This document shows, piece by piece, positions 1 through 6,558 of a DNA stretch of 6,590 bases. Both the position numbers and the translations under genes were made by a program. Position 1 is the stretch's first letter, and every line of letters starts with the position of its first letter. The stretch is taken from the NCBI GenBank assembly GCA_015661865.1, contig DQVG01000010.1, positions 1 through 6,590 on the forward strand, read 5' to 3'. This DNA comes from Desulfurobacteriaceae bacterium (lineage in GTDB: Bacteria; Aquificota; Aquificia; Desulfurobacteriales; DQVG01). The notes beneath the pieces are model-generated. The model was given only the letters and a program-made list of their open reading frames with translations, did not search any database and had not been told where the DNA came from.

Positions 1-479
1 CCTACTCTTGATCCTATTCTTCCAAATCCTATAATTCCTAAAGTTTTTCCTGCAAGCTCAATTCCCATAAATTTTTTTCTTTCCCATTTTCTTTCCTCTT
101 TTAAACTTTTATGGGCCTGAGGAATTTTACGTATAGTAGCTATCATCATACCTAAGGTAAGTTCTGTAGCCGCTATAGCATTTCCTCCTGCAGCATTTAC
201 TACTAAAATTCCTCTTTTACTGCATTCTTCTATGTCTATATTATCTACTCCAGTTCCAGCTCGCCCAACTACTTTTAATTTTTTTGCTCTATCTAAAAGC
301 TCTTTTTTTACGGGAGTTCCACTTCTTGTAATAAGAGCATCGTATTCTGGAATAATTTCTAATATTTTTTCATAGTTTCTAAAAAGCTCCGGATTATAAT
401 GAACTTCTATATCAGGCTGTTCATTTAATATATCTATTCCCGCTTGAGCTATAGGTTCTGTTATTAATACTTTAAACAT
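1..479 (-). CDS. serA: D-3-phosphoglycerate dehydrogenase, N-terminal part (runs off the left edge)
   Basis: This is the first 159 codons of a D-2-hydroxyacid dehydrogenase, most likely phosphoglycerate dehydrogenase, the first step of serine synthesis (3-phosphoglycerate to 3-phosphohydroxypyruvate, NAD-dependent, cytosolic). It opens MFKVLITEPIAQAGIDIL. SGT at 53-55, RAGTGVDNID at 73-82 and NAAGGNAIAATE at 95-106 are typical of the substrate-binding half. GFGRIG at 151-156 is the Rossmann NAD-binding glycine motif. The catalytic Arg, Glu and His and any C-terminal ACT domain lie outside the window, so the long and short SerA forms cannot be told apart. The ATG at 479-477 has an AGGAGG Shine-Dalgarno 7 bases upstream, and the start overlaps the last 8 bases of the preceding secreted-protein gene, so the two are probably co-transcribed and translationally coupled. 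A related 2-hydroxyacid dehydrogenase such as glyoxylate reductase is the main alternative. Confidence 0.85.
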   Translation of the reverse strand, partial: MFKVLITEPIAQAGIDILNEQPDIEVHYNPELFRNYEKILEIIPEYDALITRSGTPVKKELLDRAKKLKVVGRAGTGVDNIDIEECSKRGILVVNAAGGNAIAATELTLGMMIATIRKIPQAHKSLKEERKWERKKFMGIELAGKTLGIIGFGRIGSRV

Positions 480-1083
480 CTTTATCCTCCTTTTCTTTAC
501 CGTTTAAAGCTTTATTTTCAAGTTCTTGATATTCTTTTTTACAAAACAAAAAAACTTGATCTGTGCAATTAATTTTATAAGAACCACTTAAGTAATCATC
601 ATAAGTAGCATATAAATAACAGGCCGGTATGTAGGTATTATTTTTTCCATCAAATACATATAAAGTAATATTTAAATTAGTAATATATTGTCCATAATTT
701 TGGAAGATTGCATCAGCTAAAGCATCAAAAAATTTTTGAGCTGATATTCTATAAAAAAGCCGATGAATTCTTTTACTTATTTTTATATCTGGAGAAGTAA
801 CTTTATATTTTTCATAAAGTTTTATGTTTAAGGTAGCCTCATATTCTGAGTTAAAAGTACAATTTATATTTTTTATTGTTACATTTTCAATATGCGGATA
901 ATAACCAAGCAAGTAAGTTAAAGTTAAATTTTTAGAAATTTCGTTTCTTACACTTATAATATTATTTACCAATTTTACTATATCTTTTAAAATTGAACTT
1001 TTACAATTACTTTTAGGCAACAAAATAATAGTTTTAGCAAAAGCTAATGTAATAAAAAGAAAAATAAAAAAAAGCTTTATCAA
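472..1083 (-). CDS. Uncharacterised secreted protein with signal peptide, 203 aa
   Basis: I do not recognise a family. The first 16 residues look like a Sec signal peptide: MIKL, a Phe/Leu/Ile core, then AFA at 14-16 followed by Lys, a good signal peptidase I site. There is no lipobox cysteine, so the mature protein is probably periplasmic and soluble. It is basic and rich in Asn and Tyr, with five cysteines at 27, 75, 155, 173 and 181, all after the predicted cleavage site. The last 20 or so residues are charged (Lys/Glu/Asp) and probably disordered. Translation appears to start at a TTG. A TAG stop lies four codons upstream in frame, which rules out a longer start, and a weak AGGGTG ribosome site precedes it. 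The stop overlaps the serA start by 8 bp. Its start lies only 27 bp from the start of the rightward membrane-protein gene. The role is unknown. Confidence 0.72.
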   Translation of the reverse strand: MIKLFFIFLFITLAFAKTIILLPKSNCKSSILKDIVKLVNNIISVRNEISKNLTLTYLLGYYPHIENVTIKNINCTFNSEYEATLNIKLYEKYKVTSPDIKISKRIHRLFYRISAQKFFDALADAIFQNYGQYITNLNITLYVFDGKNNTYIPACYLYATYDDYLSGSYKINCTDQVFLFCKKEYQELENKALNGKEKEDKDV

Positions 1084-1110
1084 TTTTTCACCCTAAATTT
1101 GAGGTTTTCT

Positions 1111-2013
1111 ATGATAGATTTGATTTTTAAAATAATATCACCTATTATAATAGTTATAAAACTTCTTCCTATAGTTTATTTCGGATTTATTTTAGCAGAA
1201 GTTATTTTAAGAAAAGGTGCTTTGCTTTATATAAAAAAATATATATCTTCTGATTTACATATTTTAATATTTCTTCATTTTATTAATCCTCATCTTGGTT
1301 TTCGATTTTTACAGCTTATAAAACCAAAGCTTCCAGAAAGTGAATTTATAAAACTTTACTTAATTTGTTTTTTTGCTATTGCAGTTAACGGATATTTTAT
1401 ATATATTTTACCTTTAGCCTTTCTTTTAGGAAAAGGTGGAATTTATTTTGCTTTGGGAAAGCTTGTTCAAGATATATTTTTATTTTTTGTAACCTTAATT
1501 TTATATAAGAATTTAAAGGTAAAAATAAAATTACCAATAAAATTTACTGAAAAAGAAAGGAGTTTTTTTGAAAGTTTAAAAAAAGCAACCTTAGATTTTT
1601 TGAAATTAGCTAAGACTCTTGTTCTTATGTCCCTTTTGGTAAGCATATTAATAAACTTACATTTTTTTGACTTTTTAAAACCTTTATTATTTCCTTTGGG
1701 AAAAATATTTAATCTTCCTCCTCAAATTAGTTTAGCCTTTATTTCAGCTACTACAGGTCTTCAAATAGGTGTAGCTATAATAGTTTCTTTACTTCATGAA
1801 GGAATTTTGACTCCTTATCAGGCTGGTCTTGGCTCTTTGGTTTGTGATTATTTTAATAAAACTTTTGCATTATTTAGGCGAAATATTCCTACTTTAGTAG
1901 CTTATTTTGGAAGTATAGGTGTAATTTTAGCTATATTAGAAACTTTGCTTTTACTTATAGGAAATACTTTCGGAATTTTATTTGTTAAATTTGTTTTTGG
2001 AGAGTCAAATTGA
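1111..2013 (+). CDS. Polytopic inner-membrane protein, possible nucleoside-recognition (GATE) domain family
   Basis: This 300-residue integral membrane protein has about seven or eight hydrophobic segments, near residues 11-33, 48-60, 80-107, 110-132, 165-187, 205-229 and 262-295. A basic loop sits between them at 133-162. The second half, with ATTGLQIG near 213-220, a Gly-rich stretch to about 242 and RRNIPTLVAYFGSIGV at 256-271, resembles the GATE/nucleoside-recognition membrane proteins found in many bacteria and archaea. I make that match from general appearance, not from a diagnostic motif. Substrate and function are therefore not established. I chose the ATG at 1111 over the TTG at 1099 because GAGG at 1101-1104 lies 6 bases before the ATG and overlaps the TTG. 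The gene ends in a TTGA overlap with the folate cyclo-ligase gene, which implies translational coupling. It heads the rightward block. Confidence 0.72.
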   Translation: MIDLIFKIISPIIIVIKLLPIVYFGFILAEVILRKGALLYIKKYISSDLHILIFLHFINPHLGFRFLQLIKPKLPESEFIKLYLICFFAIAVNGYFIYILPLAFLLGKGGIYFALGKLVQDIFLFFVTLILYKNLKVKIKLPIKFTEKERSFFESLKKATLDFLKLAKTLVLMSLLVSILINLHFFDFLKPLLFPLGKIFNLPPQISLAFISATTGLQIGVAIIVSLLHEGILTPYQAGLGSLVCDYFNKTFALFRRNIPTLVAYFGSIGVILAILETLLLLIGNTFGILFVKFVFGESN

Positions 2014-2621
2014 AAAGTAAAATTTATCTTAGAGAAAAATATAAAAAGTTAAGAAATAACTTGGATAAAGATTTTATAATGAAGAACTCCTTAAAACTTT
2101 GTCTTAAACTTTACAAATACTTAAAATCTTTTAAATTTAAAAAAATAATGCTTTATTATCCCTTAAAAAATGAGATTAACGTTAAGCCTCTTTTTTATTA
2201 TTTTAAAAATAAAGTAATCTTATTTCCAAAGGTAGAAGGTTTTTATATTTTCCCTTATAAAATAAAAAGTCTAAAACATTTAAAAAAAGGAAAATTTAGA
2301 ATTTTTGAACCTTCCAAAAACTTTGCTAAAATGCTAAGACCAGATGTTGTTATTGTTCCAGGTATTGTTTTTGACAAAGAAGGTTATAGATTAGGTTTTG
2401 GTAAAGGTTATTATGATAGATTTTTAAAATCTTTTATGTTTAAAATAGGGGTGACTTTAGATAAATTTTTAGTAAACAAGTTACCTCGAGAATATTTTGA
2501 TAAAAAGGTTGATCTTATTATTACTCCTAGGAGGAAAAAAAATGTCAATAAAAGATATATTAAAAGGATCTATAACATTTGCAGTCGGAGTAGGTATTGG
2601 CGTAGCTGTAAGCTCAAATAA
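2010..2621 (+). CDS. 5-formyltetrahydrofolate cyclo-ligase (5,10-methenyl-THF synthetase)
   Basis: This enzyme uses ATP to convert 5-formyltetrahydrofolate to 5,10-methenyltetrahydrofolate, returning inhibitory or storage folate to the one-carbon pool in the cytosol. The family signature is clear: PGIVFDKEGYRLGFGKGYYD at 117-136, the substrate- and ATP-binding glycine/tyrosine block. A basic N-terminus (LREKYKKLR) and the near-terminal VDLIITP at 167-173 also fit. The start is a TTG overlapping the upstream stop (TTGA), with GGAG about 8 bases before it. Normal family members end just after the D-x-IIT segment. Here the frame continues 30 more residues, very basic and Cys-containing, over the ribosome site and first 80 bases of rny. 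That tail looks like out-of-frame read-through, so the true C-terminus is uncertain. The gene is variously called fau, ygfA or mthfs. Confidence 0.9.
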   Translation: MKSKIYLREKYKKLRNNLDKDFIMKNSLKLCLKLYKYLKSFKFKKIMLYYPLKNEINVKPLFYYFKNKVILFPKVEGFYIFPYKIKSLKHLKKGKFRIFEPSKNFAKMLRPDVVIVPGIVFDKEGYRLGFGKGYYDRFLKSFMFKIGVTLDKFLVNKLPREYFDKKVDLIITPRRKKNVNKRYIKRIYNICSRSRYWRSCKLK

Positions 2622-4122
2622 GATAAAAGAAAAAGAAAAAGAGATTTTAGAGGAAAAAAAGAAACTTGAAGAGGAGAAAAAACGTTTAAAACAAGAACTT
2701 AATGAAAAATTAAAAAATTTAGAACGGGAACTTAAACTTAAAGCAAAAGAAGAACTTTTAAAAGAAAAAGAAAAACTTTCTTTGGAATATCAGGAAAAGA
2801 AAAAAGAACTTCTTGAGTTAGAAAAAGAGTTAACAAAAAAACAAGAAGTTTTAGCTTCAAAAGAAAAAGAAATAAAAAAGCTTTTAAAGGAAATTGAAGA
2901 AAAAGAAAATATTTTAAAAGAAAAGGAAAATATATTAAATGAGGAAATAAAGAAATTAGAGGAAATGAAACAAGAAGAAGAAAAACTTTTAGAAAAAATT
3001 GCAAATATGACTAAAGAAGAGGCTAAAAATGAATTAATAAAAAGAGTAGAAGAAGAATATCGTCAAGAACTTGCTCAAAAATTCAAAAAACAACTTGAGG
3101 AACTTGAAAGAGAAGCTGAAAAAGAAGCTCAAAAGATATTGGCTACTACTATTCAACGACTAGCAACTTCTTATGTTTTAGATTCAACTATTTCTGTAGT
3201 AGATCTTCCTAATAATGAAATGAAAGGAAGGATAATCGGAAGAGAAGGTAGAAACATTAGAGCTTTTGAAATGGCTACCGGAGTTGATCTTATTATAGAT
3301 GATACTCCAGAAGCTGTAGCTATATCATGTTTTGATCCTGTTAGAAGGGAAATCGCTAGAATAGCTTTGGAAAGATTAATAGCCGATGGAAGAATTCACC
3401 CCGCAAGAATAGAGGAAGTTGTCGAAAAGGTAAAAAAAGAAGTAGAGGAGGATATTATAAATACCGGAGAGCAAACTTGTCTTGAAGTTGGAATTTTAGA
3501 TATTCATCCCGAGATAAAAAAGCTTATTGGAAGATTAAAGTTCAGGACTTCATATGGTCAAAATATTTTAGAGCATTCTAAGGAAGTAGCTTATATTGCA
3601 GAACTTTTGGCTAGTGAACTTGGTTTAGATGTGGAAAAATGTAAGCGGGCTGCCTTTTTACATGACGTTGGAAAGGCTATTGATCATGAAGAAGGTGGAT
3701 CTCATGCCCTTATTGGAGCAGAAATTTTGAAAAAATATGGGGAAAGTGAGGATATTTGTGACATGGTTGCAGCTCACCATGATGAGCGTCCTCATAAATC
3801 TATAGAATCCATTATTGTTCAGGTGGCGGACGCTCTTTCTGCTGCTCGTCCTGGGGCAAGAAGGGAAAGTATAGATGTTTATATTAAACGTCTTCAAAAG
3901 CTTGAAAGTATTGCAGAAAGTTTCCCGGGTGTTCAAAAGGCATATGCTATTCAAGCTGGAAGAGAAATAAGGATTATGGTTGAACCAGATAAAATTTTGG
4001 ATGAAGAAGCCGAGCTTTTAGCCCATGAAATTGCAAGAAAAATCGAGGAAGAAGTAAAGTTTCCAGGACAAATCAAAGTAACTGTAATTAGAGAAAAAAG
4101 GGCTTGTGACGTTGCAAAATAA
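2542..4122 (+). CDS. rny: Ribonuclease Y, membrane-anchored endoribonuclease
   Basis: RNase Y is a 5'-end-sensitive endoribonuclease that initiates mRNA turnover at the cytoplasmic membrane. The 526 residues match the family length and domain order. A short transmembrane anchor lies at about 10-25 (ITFAVGVGIGVAVSS). A long Lys/Glu/Leu coiled coil runs from about 27 to 200. A KH RNA-binding domain begins near 215, with its GREG loop at 233-236. An HD phosphodiesterase domain contains H345, the HD pair H374-D375 (FLHDVGK), HH at 412-413 and D430, and the conserved end IREKRACDVAK follows. I chose the ATG at 2542 because AGGAGG at 2529-2534 sits 7 bases upstream. A TTG in frame at 2497 would add 15 residues inside the cyclo-ligase gene and has no comparable ribosome site. 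The gene overlaps the cyclo-ligase frame by 80 bp and ends at a strong terminator. Confidence 0.97.
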   Translation: MSIKDILKGSITFAVGVGIGVAVSSNKIKEKEKEILEEKKKLEEEKKRLKQELNEKLKNLERELKLKAKEELLKEKEKLSLEYQEKKKELLELEKELTKKQEVLASKEKEIKKLLKEIEEKENILKEKENILNEEIKKLEEMKQEEEKLLEKIANMTKEEAKNELIKRVEEEYRQELAQKFKKQLEELEREAEKEAQKILATTIQRLATSYVLDSTISVVDLPNNEMKGRIIGREGRNIRAFEMATGVDLIIDDTPEAVAISCFDPVRREIARIALERLIADGRIHPARIEEVVEKVKKEVEEDIINTGEQTCLEVGILDIHPEIKKLIGRLKFRTSYGQNILEHSKEVAYIAELLASELGLDVEKCKRAAFLHDVGKAIDHEEGGSHALIGAEILKKYGESEDICDMVAAHHDERPHKSIESIIVQVADALSAARPGARRESIDVYIKRLQKLESIAESFPGVQKAYAIQAGREIRIMVEPDKILDEEAELLAHEIARKIEEEVKFPGQIKVTVIREKRACDVAK

Positions 4123-4128
4123 AAATAG

Positions 4129-4158
4129 GCCGCTGCTATAAAAGCAGCGGCTTTATTT
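4129..4158. terminator. Bidirectional Rho-independent terminator between rny and prfA
   Basis: There is a perfect 9-bp GC-rich inverted repeat, GCCGCTGCT at 4129-4137 and AGCAGCGGC at 4143-4151, with a 5-base ATAAA loop. The top strand continues TTTATTT and the bottom strand reads CTATTTTTATT. Each strand therefore has a hairpin followed by a U-rich tract, and it should stop transcription from both convergent genes. It fills the 34-bp gap between the rny stop (4120-4122) and the prfA stop (4159-4157). The rightward U tract overlaps the prfA stop codon. Confidence 0.93.
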
Positions 4159-5239
4159 AAACTTCTAACTCCTCTAATTTTTGGGTTTGCTCAGCTAAAG
4201 CTAAAGCATCTATAATCTCATCAAGTTCTCCGTTTAAAACTTCTTGCAGATTATAAACTGTTAAATTTATTCTATGATCCGTTACCCTACCTTGAGGAAA
4301 GTTATAAGTTCTTATTTTTTCACTTCTATCTCCACTTCCTACTAAAGATTTTCTCATGCTATCAATTTCTTGTTTTTTCTGACGTTCATAATAATCTTTA
4401 AGACGAGCTCTCAAAATTTTCATAGCTTTCATTCTATTTTGAATTTGGGAACGCTCACTTTGACAAGAAACTACTATTCCGGTAGGTTTGTGAGTAATTC
4501 TTACTGCAGAGTCGGTGGTATTTACATGCTGTCCACCAGCTCCCGAGGATCTAAAAGTTTCTATAATTAAATCATCTTCTTTTATTTCTACTTCTACATC
4601 CTCGGCCTCTGGAAGAACAGCTACAGTAGCAGCAGAGGTGTGAATTCTACCAGAGGACTCAGTTACCGGAACCCTCTGAACTCGATGGACTCCACTTTCA
4701 AATTTAAGTCTAGAGTAAGCTCCTTTTCCTTGAATCAAAAATATAACTTCTTTAAATCCACCTAAACCAGTTTCATTTGCAGATAAAACTTCCACTTTCC
4801 AACCTTTTTTTTCAGCGTATCTTGTATACATTCTAAATAAATCTGCTGCAAAAAGAGCTGCTTCTTCTCCCCCAGTTCCTGCTCGAATTTCCATAATTAC
4901 GTTCTTTTCATCATTTGGATCTTTTGGAAGAAGCATAATTTTTAAGTTATGTTCTAAATCTTTTAATTTTCTTTCTAATATCTTCTTTTCTTCTTTAGCT
5001 AGTTCTCTTAATTCTTCGTCTTTTTCATTTTCTAAAATATTTAAACATTCTTGATAATTTTTATAAGCATTTTCATATTCACAAAACTTATCGTATATTG
5101 GTTTGAGTTCAGAATGCTCTTTAGTTATTTCTTTATATTTAGCAGAGTTAGAAATTACATTTGGATCTCCTAATTTCTCTTCAAGTTCTTCAAATTTAGT
5201 TTTTATATTCTTTAATTTATTAAAAATTTTTCCTTCCAT
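4157..5239 (-). CDS. prfA: Peptide chain release factor 1 (RF1)
   Basis: RF1 recognises UAA and UAG stop codons on the ribosome and triggers release of the finished protein. The 360 residues match the family length. The anticodon-like tripeptide is PVT at 191-193 ([13 protein letters not shown]), diagnostic of RF1; RF2 would have SPF. The catalytic GGQ is at 235-237 in [17 protein letters not shown], and Q237 is the residue normally methylated by Prm[20 protein letters not shown] at 116-134 is a class-I release-factor signature, and the N-terminal helical domain (1 to about 105) is intact. The ATG at 5239-5237 is preceded by GAGGTAGG. No prmC homologue follows it, because the gene converges on rny through the shared terminator. 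A metallo-beta-lactamase gene lies 172 bp upstream on the same strand, so prfA may have its own promoter or be read through from that gene. Confidence 0.98.
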   Translation of the reverse strand: MEGKIFNKLKNIKTKFEELEEKLGDPNVISNSAKYKEITKEHSELKPIYDKFCEYENAYKNYQECLNILENEKDEELRELAKEEKKILERKLKDLEHNLKIMLLPKDPNDEKNVIMEIRAGTGGEEAALFAADLFRMYTRYAEKKGWKVEVLSANETGLGGFKEVIFLIQGKGAYSRLKFESGVHRVQRVPVTESSGRIHTSAATVAVLPEAEDVEVEIKEDDLIIETFRSSGAGGQHVNTTDSAVRITHKPTGIVVSCQSERSQIQNRMKAMKILRARLKDYYERQKKQEIDSMRKSLVGSGDRSEKIRTYNFPQGRVTDHRINLTVYNLQEVLNGELDEIIDALALAEQTQKLEELEV

Positions 5240-5317
5240 CTTTGCCTACCTCTACTTAAAAGATTTGCTTGAATATATTTTATTTTCTCTTTTTTTTCTA
5301 AAAAATATTTTATGTTT

Positions 5318-5345
5318 ATTAACCTTTTATAAAAAAATTAACCTT
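5318..5345 (-). repeat. 9-bp direct repeat upstream of prfA
   Basis: On the bottom strand AAGGTTAAT occurs perfectly twice, at 5345-5337 and 5326-5318, with 19-bp periodicity and a TATAA-containing spacer. It lies about 80-105 bases before the prfA start in the 172-bp gap after the metallo-beta-lactamase gene. It could be a pair of operator half-sites near a prfA promoter. In sequence this AT-rich it may also be chance. I could not assign confident -35 and -10 boxes here. Confidence 0.3.
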
Positions 5346-5411
5346 GATAATTTTAATAGAAATTTTTATAGATAATGGCTTCTGGTGCAAAGAAAATAGA
5401 GAAATTTAACT

Positions 5412-6200
5412 TTACAAAAGCATTTCAATGCCTACTTTAGACTCTATAAATCTATCTTTAAAAACAGATTTAAAAATTTTTTCAGCTCTATCTCCAGTGC
5501 AGTGAGCTGGAGCTATAAACTCAACATACTCTTTTAAAACACCAGCTAACCTTTCTATTTCTTTGGAAGGTGAATCAATTAAATGGAAACCACCTATAAG
5601 AAAGTAGATGTCTTTTTTGTACATTTCAACAATTTCCTTTACTAAATTATCAATTCCAAAATGAGAACATCCTACTAAAACTACTAATCCCAACCGTGTT
5701 TTTAATAAAATAGCTTGTTCTAAGGAAGGATAAGTAAAAGGAATTTTATAAGGACCTAGTATCTTTAAAAAAGGTAAATCTTTTTCTATTTTTTCTACTT
5801 GATCTTTTTTTGTAGAGTAGTAAATATTAAAAGTTTTTTTAACCTCTTCAAAAGTAGGTAAGGTTTTTAAAAAATAATTCGAATATACTTGGGACTTTCT
5901 TTTAAGATCTTTATAAATATCTGTATTTTCGCAAACTACTAAGTTAGTTTTAATATTTTTATCAATAAAATAAATACTTCCACCTATATGATCCCAATGA
6001 TTATGGGATATAAAGACATAATCAACATTATTTAAATTTACATTACAAACTTCACTATTCCATTCAAGTATTCCGGGCTTAGATCCTGTGTCAAATAAAA
6101 TGTTAAATCCATTGTATTTTACAAATACACTAAAACCAATATCCATATGCATATAAATGTAATTTGTTTTTTTATCACATAAAACAACTAATTTGTCCAT
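5412..6200 (-). CDS. Metallo-beta-lactamase-fold hydrolase, MJ0301/COG1237 type
   Basis: This 262-residue cytosolic protein has no signal peptide. It carries the metal-binding motif SHNHWDH at 65-71 (H66, H68, D70, H71), preceded by the strand and loop LFDTG at 35-39. Further likely ligands are H180 in VGCSH and H233 in PAHCTG. GCSH, GGFHL (203-207) and the late HCTG together characterise the COG1237 branch. Its archaeal member MJ0301 is annotated as a 7,8-dihydropterin-6-methyl-4-(beta-D-ribofuranosyl)aminobenzene-5'-phosphate synthase of methanopterin biosynthesis. Bacterial relatives are mostly uncharacterised, so the true substrate here is unknown, and a pterin link is only a family-based suggestion. 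The ATG at 6200-6198 has AAGGAG 8 bases upstream. The gene lies upstream of prfA in the same direction and appears to have its own promoter at about 6236-6263. Confidence 0.88.
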   Translation of the reverse strand: MDKLVVLCDKKTNYIYMHMDIGFSVFVKYNGFNILFDTGSKPGILEWNSEVCNVNLNNVDYVFISHNHWDHIGGSIYFIDKNIKTNLVVCENTDIYKDLKRKSQVYSNYFLKTLPTFEEVKKTFNIYYSTKKDQVEKIEKDLPFLKILGPYKIPFTYPSLEQAILLKTRLGLVVLVGCSHFGIDNLVKEIVEMYKKDIYFLIGGFHLIDSPSKEIERLAGVLKEYVEFIAPAHCTGDRAEKIFKSVFKDRFIESKVGIEMLL

Positions 6201-6223
6201 GAATAAAACTCCTTTTTATTTGA

Positions 6224-6237
6224 TTTTCAATTTTCAA
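6224..6237. repeat. Short tandem repeat TTTTCAA x2
   Basis: TTTTCAA is repeated head to tail at 6224-6230 and 6231-6237, over the predicted transcription start and early leader of the metallo-beta-lactamase gene. It may be a regulator site or simple AT-rich sequence. No function can be assigned from the sequence. Confidence 0.3.
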
Positions 6238-6263
6238 TTTAATAACTAAATAATTCTTGTCAA
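6236..6263 (-). promoter_or_regulatory. Candidate sigma-70-type promoter for the metallo-beta-lactamase gene
   Basis: On the bottom strand a perfect TTGACA lies at 6263-6258. After a 16-bp spacer comes TAAATT at 6241-6236, which matches four of six bases of TATAAT. Transcription would begin near 6229 and give a leader of about 30 bases with the AAGGAG ribosome site before the ATG at 6200. The -35 box is convincing; the -10 box is weak. Confidence 0.5.
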
Positions 6264-6503
6264 CAAAATTCTAACTACAAAAAGTTCTTCATAATCTAGA
6301 TTACAAAAGAAAGATTTTTAATAAGATCCATCATTTATCCTTTTTATCCTATTATCTATGATATTACCAAACAATATTTAAAAAATTAAAAAGTATAAAC
6401 TTAGAAATTATTTCTTTAGATAAGATCAGTTTAAAACTTATCAAAAATAAAAACAAGCCTAAAAAGCCATTTCCATAATTTCAAAGTATAGTGTCAAATA
6501 AAA

Positions 6504-6520
6504 CTTTTCTTAAAGAAAAG
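6504..6520 (+). repeat. Perfect 7-bp inverted repeat upstream of the rightward gene
   Basis: CTTTTCT (6504-6510) and AGAAAAG (6514-6520) are exact inverted copies around a 3-base TAA centre, 38 bases before the ATG at 6559. It could be an operator for a dimeric regulator or a weak hairpin in the leader RNA. It is not a terminator because no U tract follows. Confidence 0.35.
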
Positions 6521-6558
6521 AGAAAGTGAAATAGAGATAAAAAAAGGAGGTACTGAGG

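Larger units (their letters stand above)
6201..6558. other. Gene-free divergent intergenic region
   Basis: This 358-base AT-rich stretch separates the leftward metallo-beta-lactamase gene from a rightward gene at 6559. No frame with a start, a ribosome site and credible length is present. It holds the candidate promoter at 6236-6263, a close pair of TTTATCC copies (6334-6340 and 6343-6349), a GATAAG/CTTATC inverted repeat (6419-6424 and 6437-6442), a TATAGT at 6487-6492 that could be a rightward -10 without a clear -35, and a 7-bp inverted repeat at 6504-6520. It shows no tRNA cloverleaf, and I recognise no riboswitch. Confidence 0.6.

Noticed and set aside
1144..1149. Bottom-strand TATAAT as a -10 box for the secreted-protein gene
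   Set aside because: No TTGACA-like box lies 16-18 bases upstream, and such hexamers are frequent by chance in this AT-rich sequence.
2497..2541. Alternative TTG start for rny adding 15 hydrophobic residues
   Set aside because: The ATG at 2542 has an ideal AGGAGG at 7 bases and gives a normal RNase Y N-terminus. The extension lies in the conserved end of the cyclo-ligase gene.
2738..3004. Leftward open frame of 88 codons, Leu/Phe-rich
   Set aside because: It is the antisense of the Lys/Glu coiled coil of RNase Y; reading AAA/GAA codons backwards gives Phe and Leu. It has no ribosome site.
3658..3954. Leftward open frame of 98 codons
   Set aside because: It lies fully antisense to the conserved HD domain of RNase Y, with no family features.
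4370..4570. Rightward open frame of 66 codons
   Set aside because: It is antisense to the GGQ region of prfA, whose identity is certain.
5103..5375. Rightward open frame of 90 codons
   Set aside because: Its first half is antisense to the prfA start and the rest lies in AT-rich intergenic DNA. It has no protein-like motif and no Shine-Dalgarno.
6296..6334. Leftward 12-codon frame MMDLIKNLSFVI with a GGATAA-like site before it
   Set aside because: It is too short, its ribosome site is weak and it shows no leader-peptide codon bias or attenuator. It is probably chance.
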